DNA from: Spirosoma fluviale
GTDB lineage: Bacteria; Bacteroidota; Bacteroidia; Cytophagales; Spirosomataceae
Direction of reading: 5' to 3'
NCBI GenBank assembly: GCA_945906915.1
Contig: CAMDSI010000008.1
Span: 1-28,069, forward strand
Length of the DNA stretch: 28,069 nt
Made by a program: the position numbers and the translations under genes. Below are positions 21,461-28,069 of this stretch, piece by piece. The notes beneath the pieces were generated by a model. That model was not told the origin of the DNA. It saw nothing but the letters and a program-made list of their open reading frames with translations, and did no database searches. Position 1 is the first letter of the stretch. Each line of letters begins with the position of its first letter.

Positions 21461-22219
21461 ATGCAACAACCATTCTCATTGCAAGGGCGCGTGGCGCTCA
21501 TCACGGGCGGCGGAACCGGAATCGGATTCGATATCGCGAAATGCTTTTTAGCGTCCGGCGCCACGGTCGTGATCACGGGTCGCCGCGAAGAGGTGCTGAA
21601 GGAGGCGGTTGCGAACTTAGGTTCTGGGGCACATTATTCGGTGAATGATGTTTCTGATTTGAGCTTGACAGCTCAGCTCGTAACGGGTCTCGTAGCGAAA
21701 CATGGCGCCATCGATATCCTCGTAAACAACGCGGGCATCAACATGAAACGCCCGGCCGTTGAAGTTTCGGATGACGATTTTGCGAACATTATTAATGTGA
21801 ATTTGAACGCCGTTTTCTCTCTGACGCGGGAGGTGGGGAAACACATGTTAGAAAGAGGAAAAGGATCCATCATCATGATCTCTTCGATGGCGGCTTATTA
21901 CGGAATCGATCGAGTGGCGGCTTATGCGTCATCTAAAACGGGTATCTATGGTTTAGTGAGAGTGCTTGCATCTGAGTGGTCTGGCAAAGGCGTTCGCGTG
22001 AACGCGATTGCCCCTGGATTTATCGAAACGGCAATGAGTAGAACGGCGATGAATTCAGATCCGGATCGCAAACACAAGGCGATGGATCGCACGCCGATGG
22101 GCTATTTTGGGAAACCAGAAGACATCGGATGGGCTGCGGTTTACTTAGCCTCAGATGCTGCTAATTACGTAACAGGCGTCTCAATCCCGGTTGACGGCGG
22201 GAATTCAATCGGATTCTAA
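21461..22219 (+). CDS. SDR family oxidoreductase, probable mannonate/fructuronate-type dehydrogenase
   Basis: 252 residues of classical short-chain dehydrogenase: cofactor loop TGGGTGIG at 15-22, NNAG at 89-92, catalytic Ser141 or Ser142, Tyr155 and Lys159 (YASSK), and the C-terminal YVTGVSIPVDGG. An Arg pair after the second strand (GRREE, 40-44) hints at NADPH use, which is an inference. Between uxuA and a hexuronate-type transporter, the simplest role is D-mannonate oxidoreductase (fructuronate to mannonate), in place of the unrelated UxuB. KduD-like or gluconate 5-dehydrogenase activity is the main alternative. The stop shares one base with the start of the transporter gene. Confidence 0.85.
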   Translation: MQQPFSLQGRVALITGGGTGIGFDIAKCFLASGATVVITGRREEVLKEAVANLGSGAHYSVNDVSDLSLTAQLVTGLVAKHGAIDILVNNAGINMKRPAVEVSDDDFANIINVNLNAVFSLTREVGKHMLERGKGSIIMISSMAAYYGIDRVAAYASSKTGIYGLVRVLASEWSGKGVRVNAIAPGFIETAMSRTAMNSDPDRKHKAMDRTPMGYFGKPEDIGWAAVYLASDAANYVTGVSIPVDGGNSIGF

Positions 22220-23484
22220 TGAAAGGAAATTACCGCTGGGTGGTGGTCGCCCTCTTGTTTTTTGCGACGACGATTAACTATTTAGATCGCCAGGTGATCG
22301 GCTTGTTGAAGCCCACGCTGGAGAAGGAATTGAACTGGTCGGAGACGGATTATAGTTTCATCGTGATGTGTTTCACCGCGTCATATGCAATCGGATTGTT
22401 GGCTTTTGGGAAGGTGATAGATAAGATAGGTTCTAAAATGGGTTATGCCATCTCCATCGTCATTTGGTCGTTCGCGGCGATGGCGCATGCTTTGGCAAAA
22501 ACGACGTTTGGGTTCGGCGCGGCACGCGCCGCTTTAGGAGCCGGCGAAGCGGGGAATTTTCCGGCGGCGATCAAGACCGTGGCTGAGTGGTTTCCGAAAA
22601 GAGAACGCGCCTTAGCGACTGGTATTTTTAATTCCGGCGCAAACATCGGAGCCATGGTCGCGCCCATTATGGTGCCTTGGATTTTAGGAGCGTATGGTTG
22701 GGAGGAAGCCTTCCTCATAACAGGAGCGATTGGATTTATTTGGTTGATTTTATGGTGGGTATTTTATGAAATTCCTTCGAAGCATACTTCTGTCACGAAA
22801 GAAGAATTAGCGCATATTCAGTCGGAGGATGAGACGACCGACGTGAAGCCCATCGCCTGGAGCAAACTTTTTGGTTACCGCCAAACTTGGGTCTTCATCG
22901 TAGGCAAGTTCTTCACGGATCCCATTTGGTGGTTTTTCTTGTTTTGGTTACCGTCGTATTTCTCCACGACCTTCGCATTAGACTTGAAAAAACCGAGTTT
23001 GCACTTAGCGGTTCTATTTACTTGCACCTCTATCGGGAGTATTGGCGGAGGCTATATTTCAGGCTGGTTAATGAAGAAAGGCTGGCCGGTGTACAAGGCG
23101 CGCAAGTATTCAATGTTCTTCTTTGCGCTTTGTGCGGTGCCCATTATTGGGGCGCGCTGGGCGACGGATATTTGGCAGGCGGTATTCTTAATTTCCATCG
23201 CGGCATCCGCGCACCAGGCTTGGTCTGCGAACATTTTTACGACCGTGTCTGATATGTTTCCCAAACATGCCGTTTCCTCTGTCGTGGGGATAGGTGGTTT
23301 GGCTGGTTCGCTGGGCGGTGTTATTTTTCCGTTTATCATCGGAGTGGTGTTGGACGCGTACAAGGCAGAGAATGCATTATCTGAAGGATATAATCTTATA
23401 TTTGCAACATGTGGCTGCGCGTATTTGTTTGCGTGGCTACTCATTCATTTCATCTCGCCTAAAATGGCGGCGGTTAAATCGTAA
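22219..23484 (+). CDS. MFS transporter, ExuT/ACS family (hexuronate-type)
   Basis: 421 residues with about 12 membrane helices. The first helix has NYLDRQVIGLLKP, the usual opening of the anion:cation symporter family, followed by SYAIGLLAFGKVIDKIGSKMGYA (loop 2-3 motif) and LGAGEAGNFPAAIKTVAEWFP, which is typical of ExuT-like hexuronate and sugar-acid carriers. It should bring glucuronate, galacturonate or an aldonate into the cytoplasm with protons. The context with uxuA supports that. The start overlaps the SDR stop (TAATG), and the DUF1080 gene begins 4 bp after its stop. The exact sugar acid cannot be told. Confidence 0.9.
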   Translation: MKGNYRWVVVALLFFATTINYLDRQVIGLLKPTLEKELNWSETDYSFIVMCFTASYAIGLLAFGKVIDKIGSKMGYAISIVIWSFAAMAHALAKTTFGFGAARAALGAGEAGNFPAAIKTVAEWFPKRERALATGIFNSGANIGAMVAPIMVPWILGAYGWEEAFLITGAIGFIWLILWWVFYEIPSKHTSVTKEELAHIQSEDETTDVKPIAWSKLFGYRQTWVFIVGKFFTDPIWWFFLFWLPSYFSTTFALDLKKPSLHLAVLFTCTSIGSIGGGYISGWLMKKGWPVYKARKYSMFFFALCAVPIIGARWATDIWQAVFLISIAASAHQAWSANIFTTVSDMFPKHAVSSVVGIGGLAGSLGGVIFPFIIGVVLDAYKAENALSEGYNLIFATCGCAYLFAWLLIHFISPKMAAVKS

Positions 23485-23488
23485 GACT

Positions 23489-24424
23489 ATGAAAAAATTA
23501 CTATTTGCTCTATTCGCTTTTGCTTCAAGCGCCTATGCGCAGGATGAGCACCATCCTCTAGAAGGAGCGTGGGATTTAAACGTATCCATGGAAAACCGCA
23601 ATGGCGGAGTTTCTACCGCACCCTCTTGGTTAGAAGTGCGTCACTCAGGTCTTAAAACGCTTACCGGACGTTTTGTGGGAGATGGCGGTTCTGCTAGACC
23701 TATTTCAGAAGTCTTTTTTAAGGACGGACACATCTCCTTTAAAATTCCACCACAATGGGATAAGTTTGATCCCTATATGTCCTTTGAGGGAGATCTAAAA
23801 GACGGGAAATTGTCTGGAACGATTGTAAAACCAAACGGTAAAGCGATGGCCTTTACGGGCGTTCGCGCTCCCTCTTTATGGAGAGGTGCGGAACCGGTTT
23901 GGGACAAACCAATCACCTTATTTAATGGAAAAGATTTAACAGGATGGAAAGCTTTAGGGCCTAAGAACCAGTGGATCGTAGAAAATGGGTCATTGAAAAG
24001 TCCAGAATCCGGTGCCAATATTTGTACGGATCAAAAATTTAACGACTTCAAATTACATATCGAATTCCGTTTGCCTCCGGGAAGTAATAGCGGCGTGTAT
24101 TTACGCGGACGCTATGAGGCTCAAGTAGAAGATAGTTACGGAAAAGCGCCATATAGCATCTATTTAGGCGGCATTTATGGCTTTATCGATCCACTTTTCC
24201 AAGCCGCAAAATCGGCTGGCGAGTGGCAAACCTATGACATTACTTTAGTGGGTCGCAAGGTTTCAGTGACTTTAAATGGCCAAAAAGTCATCATCGAACA
24301 AAACATCCCCGGCATCACAGGCGGCGCAATGGACAGCGATGAAGCAGCTCCAGGTCCCATCATGATGCAAGGCGACCACGGTCCAGTGGAATATAGAAAT
24401 ATCGTATTGACTCCAGCGAAATAA
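23489..24424 (+). CDS. Secreted DUF1080 protein (3-keto-disaccharide hydrolase family)
   Basis: 311 residues from the ATG at 23489; the frame continues back into the transporter gene, but the signal peptide (MKKLLFALFAFASSAYAQ) fixes the start. Residues about 20-130 are a lipocalin-like beta domain (HPLEGAWDLNV, LTGRFVGDGGSARP, FEGDLKDGKLSGTIV). Residues about 140-311 are DUF1080 (TLFNGKDLTGWKALG, WIVENGSLKS, FKLHIEFRLPPGSNSGVYLRG, YEAQVEDSYG, WQTYDITLVG, GPIMMQGDHGPVEYRNI). DUF1080 members of Bacteroides were shown to cleave 3-keto-glycosides. No Gfo/Idh/MocA dehydrogenase to make the keto sugar is in this window. The start of the next gene overlaps its stop by one base. Confidence 0.9.
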   Translation: MKKLLFALFAFASSAYAQDEHHPLEGAWDLNVSMENRNGGVSTAPSWLEVRHSGLKTLTGRFVGDGGSARPISEVFFKDGHISFKIPPQWDKFDPYMSFEGDLKDGKLSGTIVKPNGKAMAFTGVRAPSLWRGAEPVWDKPITLFNGKDLTGWKALGPKNQWIVENGSLKSPESGANICTDQKFNDFKLHIEFRLPPGSNSGVYLRGRYEAQVEDSYGKAPYSIYLGGIYGFIDPLFQAAKSAGEWQTYDITLVGRKVSVTLNGQKVIIEQNIPGITGGAMDSDEAAPGPIMMQGDHGPVEYRNIVLTPAK

Positions 24425-25671
24425 TGAAAAAGAGTTTTTTAACAGAGGATTGGACGGTTGTCCTTTTGGGATTTATCATCATCGGAGTTGCCCTATTGGG
24501 GGTTAAAATTCCATCCCCTTCTTTCGGCTGGGAAACGACTAGTGACTTAACAGAAAAAGTGCTCACGGCGGGCAACTTGATCAAGCTGGGTCAGATCTTC
24601 CTTTTCACTTATGTGATCGCCATTCTCGCGGCAAGCGTTTTAGGGAAAAGTGTCGCAGGTACTGCCAAAGGTTTCCCCATTGTTTTCGTACTTACCTCGC
24701 TGGCTTTAGTGCTAGCGGGCAATGCCTTCTTGAAAAATTGGAATCTGGAAGCGGTGATTTTCAGCTTGACTATCGGGTTGGTCTTGAGTAATTTCTTCAC
24801 GCTTCCGGCGTGGTTAACGGAATCACTTTCGACGGAATTGTTCGTGAAAATCGGTTTGATCTTATTAGGTACGAGCGTGATTTTTGGCGACATATTGAAG
24901 GCCGGTTCACTCGGTTTGATTCAAGCCTTGGTGGTGGTTATTTCGGTTTGGTACTTCGCTTTTTGGATCTCCAAAAAAATGGGAATCGACGAAGAGTTCG
25001 CCATCATGATTTCCAGTGCGGTATCGATTTGCGGCGTTTCAGCAGCGATTGCGACGTCTGGAGCCATTAAAGGGGATTCGAAAAAGTTATCTTATGTGAT
25101 CTCGATTGTGTTGATTACTGCCATTCCGATGATTGTCTTTCTGCCATTTATTGCGCAGGCTTTGGGTCTTTCGCAGGCGGTTACGGGTGCTTGGTTAGGC
25201 GGAACGATTGATACGACGGGAGCGGTAATTGCGTCCGGAACGATGGTGGGGGAGGAGGCTTTGAAGATTTCCACAATTGTTAAATTCTCCCAAAACGTTC
25301 TTTTAGGTTTCGCCGCTTTCGCGATTTCTATTTACTGGACAATGACAAATAACCAGTCGTCAACAGTGAAGGAAGCCAAGCCAACTGGCGCCGTGATCTG
25401 GGAGCGCTTCCCTAAATTCGTCTTGGGTTTCATCGCCGCATCGCTGCTTTTTTCCTTCGTGATTTCCCCGGATAAAATCGATGAAGTTAAGGGAGGTTTC
25501 AAGGCTTTGCAAGGACTTTGGTTTGCCTTGGCATTTACGAGCATCGGTTTGGAAACCAAATTTTCAGACCTGTTCTCGAAGGAAGGAAAGAAGCCATTAT
25601 ATGCTTTCTTAATCGCCCAGTTATTTAATGTGTTTGTGACACTGGCGGTGGCTTATGTACTATTTAACTAG
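24424..25671 (+). CDS. YeiH-family (COG2855) putative anion/sulfate exporter
   Basis: 415 residues with about 10-11 membrane helices, somewhat longer than the usual 340-350 because of an extra N-terminal region and a loop near residue 310. The family block EFAIMISSAVSICGVSAAIATSGAI and the GAWLGGTIDTTGAVIASG and KFSQNVLLGF segments are present. YeiH-type proteins are predicted exporters of sulfate or other small anions such as those released from sulfonates; proof is limited. Here it stands between a secreted keto-glycoside hydrolase and a secreted FGE-like protein, and the end of its coding region overlaps the FGE gene by 17 bp, so the two are very likely translated together. Confidence 0.85.
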   Translation: MKKSFLTEDWTVVLLGFIIIGVALLGVKIPSPSFGWETTSDLTEKVLTAGNLIKLGQIFLFTYVIAILAASVLGKSVAGTAKGFPIVFVLTSLALVLAGNAFLKNWNLEAVIFSLTIGLVLSNFFTLPAWLTESLSTELFVKIGLILLGTSVIFGDILKAGSLGLIQALVVVISVWYFAFWISKKMGIDEEFAIMISSAVSICGVSAAIATSGAIKGDSKKLSYVISIVLITAIPMIVFLPFIAQALGLSQAVTGAWLGGTIDTTGAVIASGTMVGEEALKISTIVKFSQNVLLGFAAFAISIYWTMTNNQSSTVKEAKPTGAVIWERFPKFVLGFIAASLLFSFVISPDKIDEVKGGFKALQGLWFALAFTSIGLETKFSDLFSKEGKKPLYAFLIAQLFNVFVTLAVAYVLFN

Positions 25672-26716
25672 TTTTTTAACATTGATTAGTCTGGCTGTTT
25701 TCAGTCAGGCTAAAATCCCTGTTTGCCACGTTCCTACCCCCACGCGGCTAAAACAACTTAGCAGCCCTAAGCCTAAACCGACCTTGAAATCCTATCAGGG
25801 GATGAAGCGAATTCCTGCTGGAATCTATGCCATGGGGTCGCATGATGCACAGGGTCGTGTGGATGAATATCCGGTACATCATGTTCATGTTAATGCTTTT
25901 TGGATGGATGAAACCGAGGTGACGAATGCGGCGTTTGCTGCTTTTGTCAAAGCCACAGGCTACATCACGACCGCAGAAAAAGCGATTGATTGGTCCGAAT
26001 TAGCTAAGCAAGTTCCTGCCGGTACTCCTAAACCAGCCGATTCGCTTTTAGCCCCCAGTTCTTTGGTCTTTGTTCCCACAATAGGTCCAGTTAGTTTGAC
26101 TGATTATAGCCAATGGTGGACGTTTAAGCGTGGAGCTGATTGGAAACATCCGGAAGGTCCAGGGTCAACTAGTATAGGTCGCGAAACCCATCCAGTAGTC
26201 CATGTTTCGTGGGAAGATGCCGCCGCTTATGCTCGTTGGGCAGGAAAAAGATTGCCTACAGAAGCCGAATGGGAGTGGGCTACTCGCGGTGGTTTAAAGA
26301 ATAAAATCTACCCTTGGGGGGATGAGTCGGTGAATAAAGCCCCCTATAAAGCGAATAGTTTTCAAGGCCATTTTCCATACGAAGATCAAGCACTCGACGG
26401 TTATAAAACCACCACCGCACCCGTAAAATCTTTTCCTCCGAATGGGTACGGATTGTATGATACCGCCGGAAATGTGTGGGAGTGGTGTTTGGATTGGTAC
26501 CGCCCTACGTATTATAAAAAGAGTCCCGTTTTTAATCCCAAAGGTCCATCTTCCAGCTATGATCCCGATGAGCCGGGAGTCCCTAAACGCGTCATGCGCG
26601 GCGGATCTTTTCTCTGTAATGACGGCTATTGTTCCAGCTACCGCAGCTCCGCTCGGATGAAGTCAAGTCCAGATTCTGGCTTGCAGCATACGGGTTTTCG
26701 CTGTGTAAAAGATTAA
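25655..26716 (+). CDS. Secreted formylglycine-generating-enzyme (SUMF1) family protein
   Basis: 353 residues with a signal peptide ending VFSQA (about 1-19), so it works outside the cytoplasm. The FGE-sulfatase domain covers residues about 45-353: GMKRIPAGIYAMGSHD, FWMDETEVTNAAF, HPVVHVSWEDAAAYARWAGKRLPTEAEWEWATRGG, GLYDTAGNVWEWCLDWY and RVMRGGSFLC. The copper-binding, catalytic cysteine pair of true FGE is kept: C321 and C326 in FLCNDGYC, the equivalents of C336 and C341 in human FGE. Many bacterial SUMF1-like proteins lack this pair. It may convert a Cys of an exported sulfatase to formylglycine; no sulfatase is in the window. The start lies 17 bp inside the YeiH gene. Confidence 0.9.
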   Translation: MYYLTSFLTLISLAVFSQAKIPVCHVPTPTRLKQLSSPKPKPTLKSYQGMKRIPAGIYAMGSHDAQGRVDEYPVHHVHVNAFWMDETEVTNAAFAAFVKATGYITTAEKAIDWSELAKQVPAGTPKPADSLLAPSSLVFVPTIGPVSLTDYSQWWTFKRGADWKHPEGPGSTSIGRETHPVVHVSWEDAAAYARWAGKRLPTEAEWEWATRGGLKNKIYPWGDESVNKAPYKANSFQGHFPYEDQALDGYKTTTAPVKSFPPNGYGLYDTAGNVWEWCLDWYRPTYYKKSPVFNPKGPSSSYDPDEPGVPKRVMRGGSFLCNDGYCSSYRSSARMKSSPDSGLQHTGFRCVKD

Positions 26717-26754
26717 AAGAATATAAAGTCTATGGTTTTTATAGAATAAGATTT

Positions 26755-26762
26755 TATATTTG
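26755..26762 (+). promoter_or_regulatory. Perfect -7 box right before the DUF2490 gene
   Basis: TATATTTG matches TAnnTTTG exactly but ends only 4 bp before the ATG at 26767, so the transcript would begin on or next to the start codon and have almost no leader. Confidence 0.5.
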
Positions 26763-26766
26763 CCAA

Positions 26767-27471
26767 ATGAAGTATGTGTTTTTCTTTTTGGCCCCACTTT
26801 TTACTCTTTCTGCACAGTCCACTATTGAGCATCAATCCCAAATTTGGTACGGATATTATGTGTCCTATCCCATAAACAATCAATGGTATGTTCAAGGCGA
26901 AGTGCACACCCGTCATTTTGTAGATCCTTTAATACATCACCAAAATGCATTTCGGGCACATGTGCATCGGACAATTGGAGATAGATGGGATTTTTCCGCT
27001 GGAACGGCACTTTTTTTGAATACCCCTAATGATCCGCGTTCGACGAATAGATTAACTATTCCTGAATACCGACCGCACGTAGATATCGCATACAGGCATA
27101 ATTGGCATTCGATTCGGATTGATCACCGCTTTCGATCGGAGATGCGCTTTAACCGAGAAACGAATGTGAGCCGCACCGAACTTTTGGATGCCGTTAGCTT
27201 CAATAATTACCGTCTTCGCTACCGAATTCAGGCTTTAGTCCCCTTGTTTAAATCCATACAGGGTAAAGTGAATACAGAAATTTTATTGAATGCTGGGCAA
27301 GAAAACCCAGCAAATACGTTAGACCAACATCGGATATTTGCTGGTTTAAGTATTCCTCTGCGGGATAATTTAACGGTTGATGTGGGTTATTTACATGCCT
27401 TTCAGCAACGTCCAAATTTGAATTATTATGACCGAAGTATTTTGAGCATTATGGTATATCACCGGCTTTAA
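26767..27471 (+). CDS. DUF2490 family outer-membrane protein
   Basis: 234 residues from the ATG at 26767; the frame runs back into the FGE gene, but the signal peptide (ending TLSAQ, about residue 17) sets the start. The mature protein has the DUF2490 pattern: SQIWYGYYVSYPINNQWYVQGEVHTRHF, HVHRTIGDRWDFSAGTALFLN, IPEYRPHVDIAYRH, IRIDHRFRSEMRF, YRLRYRIQALVPL and a C-terminal barrel strand ending in VYHRL. These are outer-membrane barrels of about 10-12 strands with unknown function. It is 50 bp downstream of the FGE stop and has its own promoter-like box. The stop overlaps the stop of the next, convergent gene by 4 bp. Confidence 0.88.
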   Translation: MKYVFFFLAPLFTLSAQSTIEHQSQIWYGYYVSYPINNQWYVQGEVHTRHFVDPLIHHQNAFRAHVHRTIGDRWDFSAGTALFLNTPNDPRSTNRLTIPEYRPHVDIAYRHNWHSIRIDHRFRSEMRFNRETNVSRTELLDAVSFNNYRLRYRIQALVPLFKSIQGKVNTEILLNAGQENPANTLDQHRIFAGLSIPLRDNLTVDVGYLHAFQQRPNLNYYDRSILSIMVYHRL

Positions 27472-28069
27472 TAAATCTTCACCACCACTCTTCTATACCT
27501 TGTCAATGCCGGGGAACCTGTATCGGTTCCTTCCACCACGACGTGATAGGTATCTCCTTTTTTTGCGTTTGCTGGAATCTGTATTTTTACCGTTGCGTTT
27601 TCTAGTGTCGCGTCCGCTTTCCCAGATCCTGCTTCTGAATAAGGCCAAACCTTCAGCTTCACCGCGTTCCCATCCGGGTCTCTCGAGGTTACATTCAGCG
27701 TTAGTTTCTCACCCGCTTTCGCGCTCACATTCATCCCTTCTTTCACTGTAATTTGCGGCGCGTGATTTGCATCCTTATATGATTTCACACACCAATCTGC
27801 GCGGGCCGCGAAGTCCTCTTGTGCAGCGATTAACCAACGGGTTTGGGAATAAGAAATATCTAATTTTCCCGTCTCTGGATTAAAATCAGCGGCCTTTTCG
27901 TTGTCCTCAAATCGATAGGGATTTCCCTCCGCTGCCACAAATCTTCCGCCCCATCCACCAAAGGAAGGATGGTTCAGATTGTTCAATCCCACATCCACCA
28001 GATGTAAGAAAGCAGGAGAATCTCCCTCCGAAATGAAGTCATAAGGACTAAAAGATCCCCATTGCGCAT
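27468..28069 (-). CDS. DUF1593/Sde182-like nucleoside-hydrolase-fold protein (C-terminal part)
   Basis: The frame runs off the right end of the window, so the start and the N-terminal nucleoside-hydrolase-like domain are not seen; about 200 residues remain. A GTG at 27998 is internal and not a start. The visible part begins WGSFSPYDFISEGDSPAFL, then NLNHPSFGGWGGRF, SQTRWLIAAQEDFAARADWC, the usual end of the catalytic region, and then a C-terminal Ig-like module (residues HAPQITVKEG to the stop) with AKAGEKLTLNVTSRDPDGNAVKL. Family members such as Sde182 were described as cellulose-binding, and the fold suggests N- or O-glycoside cleavage. It is exported in relatives. The stop overlaps that of the DUF2490 gene. 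Confidence 0.85.
   Translation of the reverse strand, partial: AQWGSFSPYDFISEGDSPAFLHLVDVGLNNLNHPSFGGWGGRFVAAEGNPYRFEDNEKAADFNPETGKLDISYSQTRWLIAAQEDFAARADWCVKSYKDANHAPQITVKEGMNVSAKAGEKLTLNVTSRDPDGNAVKLKVWPYSEAGSGKADATLENATVKIQIPANAKKGDTYHVVVEGTDTGSPALTRYRRVVVKIY

Noticed and set aside
23294..23488. N-terminal extension of the DUF1080 protein into the transporter gene
   Set aside because: The signal peptide starting at 23489 shows the real start; the extension is a frame shadow of the MFS gene.
1..28069. Transfer RNA, ribosomal RNA, insertion sequence or prophage
   Set aside because: Nothing resembling a tRNA cloverleaf, rRNA block, transposase, integrase or phage structural gene was seen in the window.

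Overview
The window reads as a chromosomal segment of a Bacteroidota bacterium, most likely a Cytophagales-type freshwater or marine heterotroph. The evidence is a SusC/SusD pair, several family-typical lipoproteins and outer-membrane barrels, DUF1080, ThuA and DUF2490 proteins, A-rich leaders in place of Shine-Dalgarno sites, and perfect or near-perfect TAnnTTTG -7 boxes. The genus is not determined. No tRNA, rRNA, CRISPR array, insertion sequence or phage gene was seen. The gene density is very high.

Layout. 1-2025: tail of a diheme cytochrome protein, then a two-gene unit (secreted duplicated-domain protein and NTF2-like lipoprotein) behind a start-proximal hairpin and closed by a strong terminator. 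2027-5507: VOC protein, ThuA-like protein, M23 peptidase and a carboxypeptidase-regulatory-domain protein, with overlapping divergent promoters at 4402-4429. 5600-8115: diheme peroxidase and M28 peptidase, then a bidirectional terminator. 8129-12817 (minus): SusD after SusC in transcription order, without nearby glycosidases. 12953-15160: GNAT, secreted sugar-isomerase-like TIM barrel, and an outer-membrane barrel. 15258-18420: ApbE-DUF2271 fusion, PepSY membrane protein, barrel protein and DUF6174-like lipoprotein, joined by 0-4 bp junctions; I read this as an extracytoplasmic flavin-based electron-transfer unit. 18417-19129: a small lipoprotein, a 52-codon dehydrogenase remnant and two separate clusters of repeated operator-like sites. 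19130-20209: Fic protein with its own winged helix. 20267-26716: six tightly coupled genes for mannonate/hexuronate breakdown (uxuA, SDR, ExuT-like transporter), a secreted DUF1080 3-keto-glycoside hydrolase, a YeiH-family transporter and a secreted formylglycine-generating-enzyme-like protein. 26767-28069: DUF2490 barrel, and the C-terminal part of a DUF1593/Sde182-like protein running off the window.

How the genes may work together. The uxu run suggests extracellular attack on oxidised or uronic-acid glycans, import of uronates, and conversion towards the KDG pathway. The FGE-like protein and YeiH add a possible sulfate-related step. The ApbE run makes a covalent-flavin redox module.

Most interesting non-coding structure: (1) three copies of TAATCGCCTCA around a perfect -7 box directly before the Fic gene, whose product ends in a DNA-binding winged helix; (2) a 22-bp-periodic array of TGATCGAT-core palindromes at 18922-19004, one of which holds the start codon of the truncated dehydrogenase remnant; (3) a TGAT motif of the flavinylation type inside the DUF2271 half of the ApbE protein; (4) a 7-bp tandem repeat within a signal-peptide coding region.
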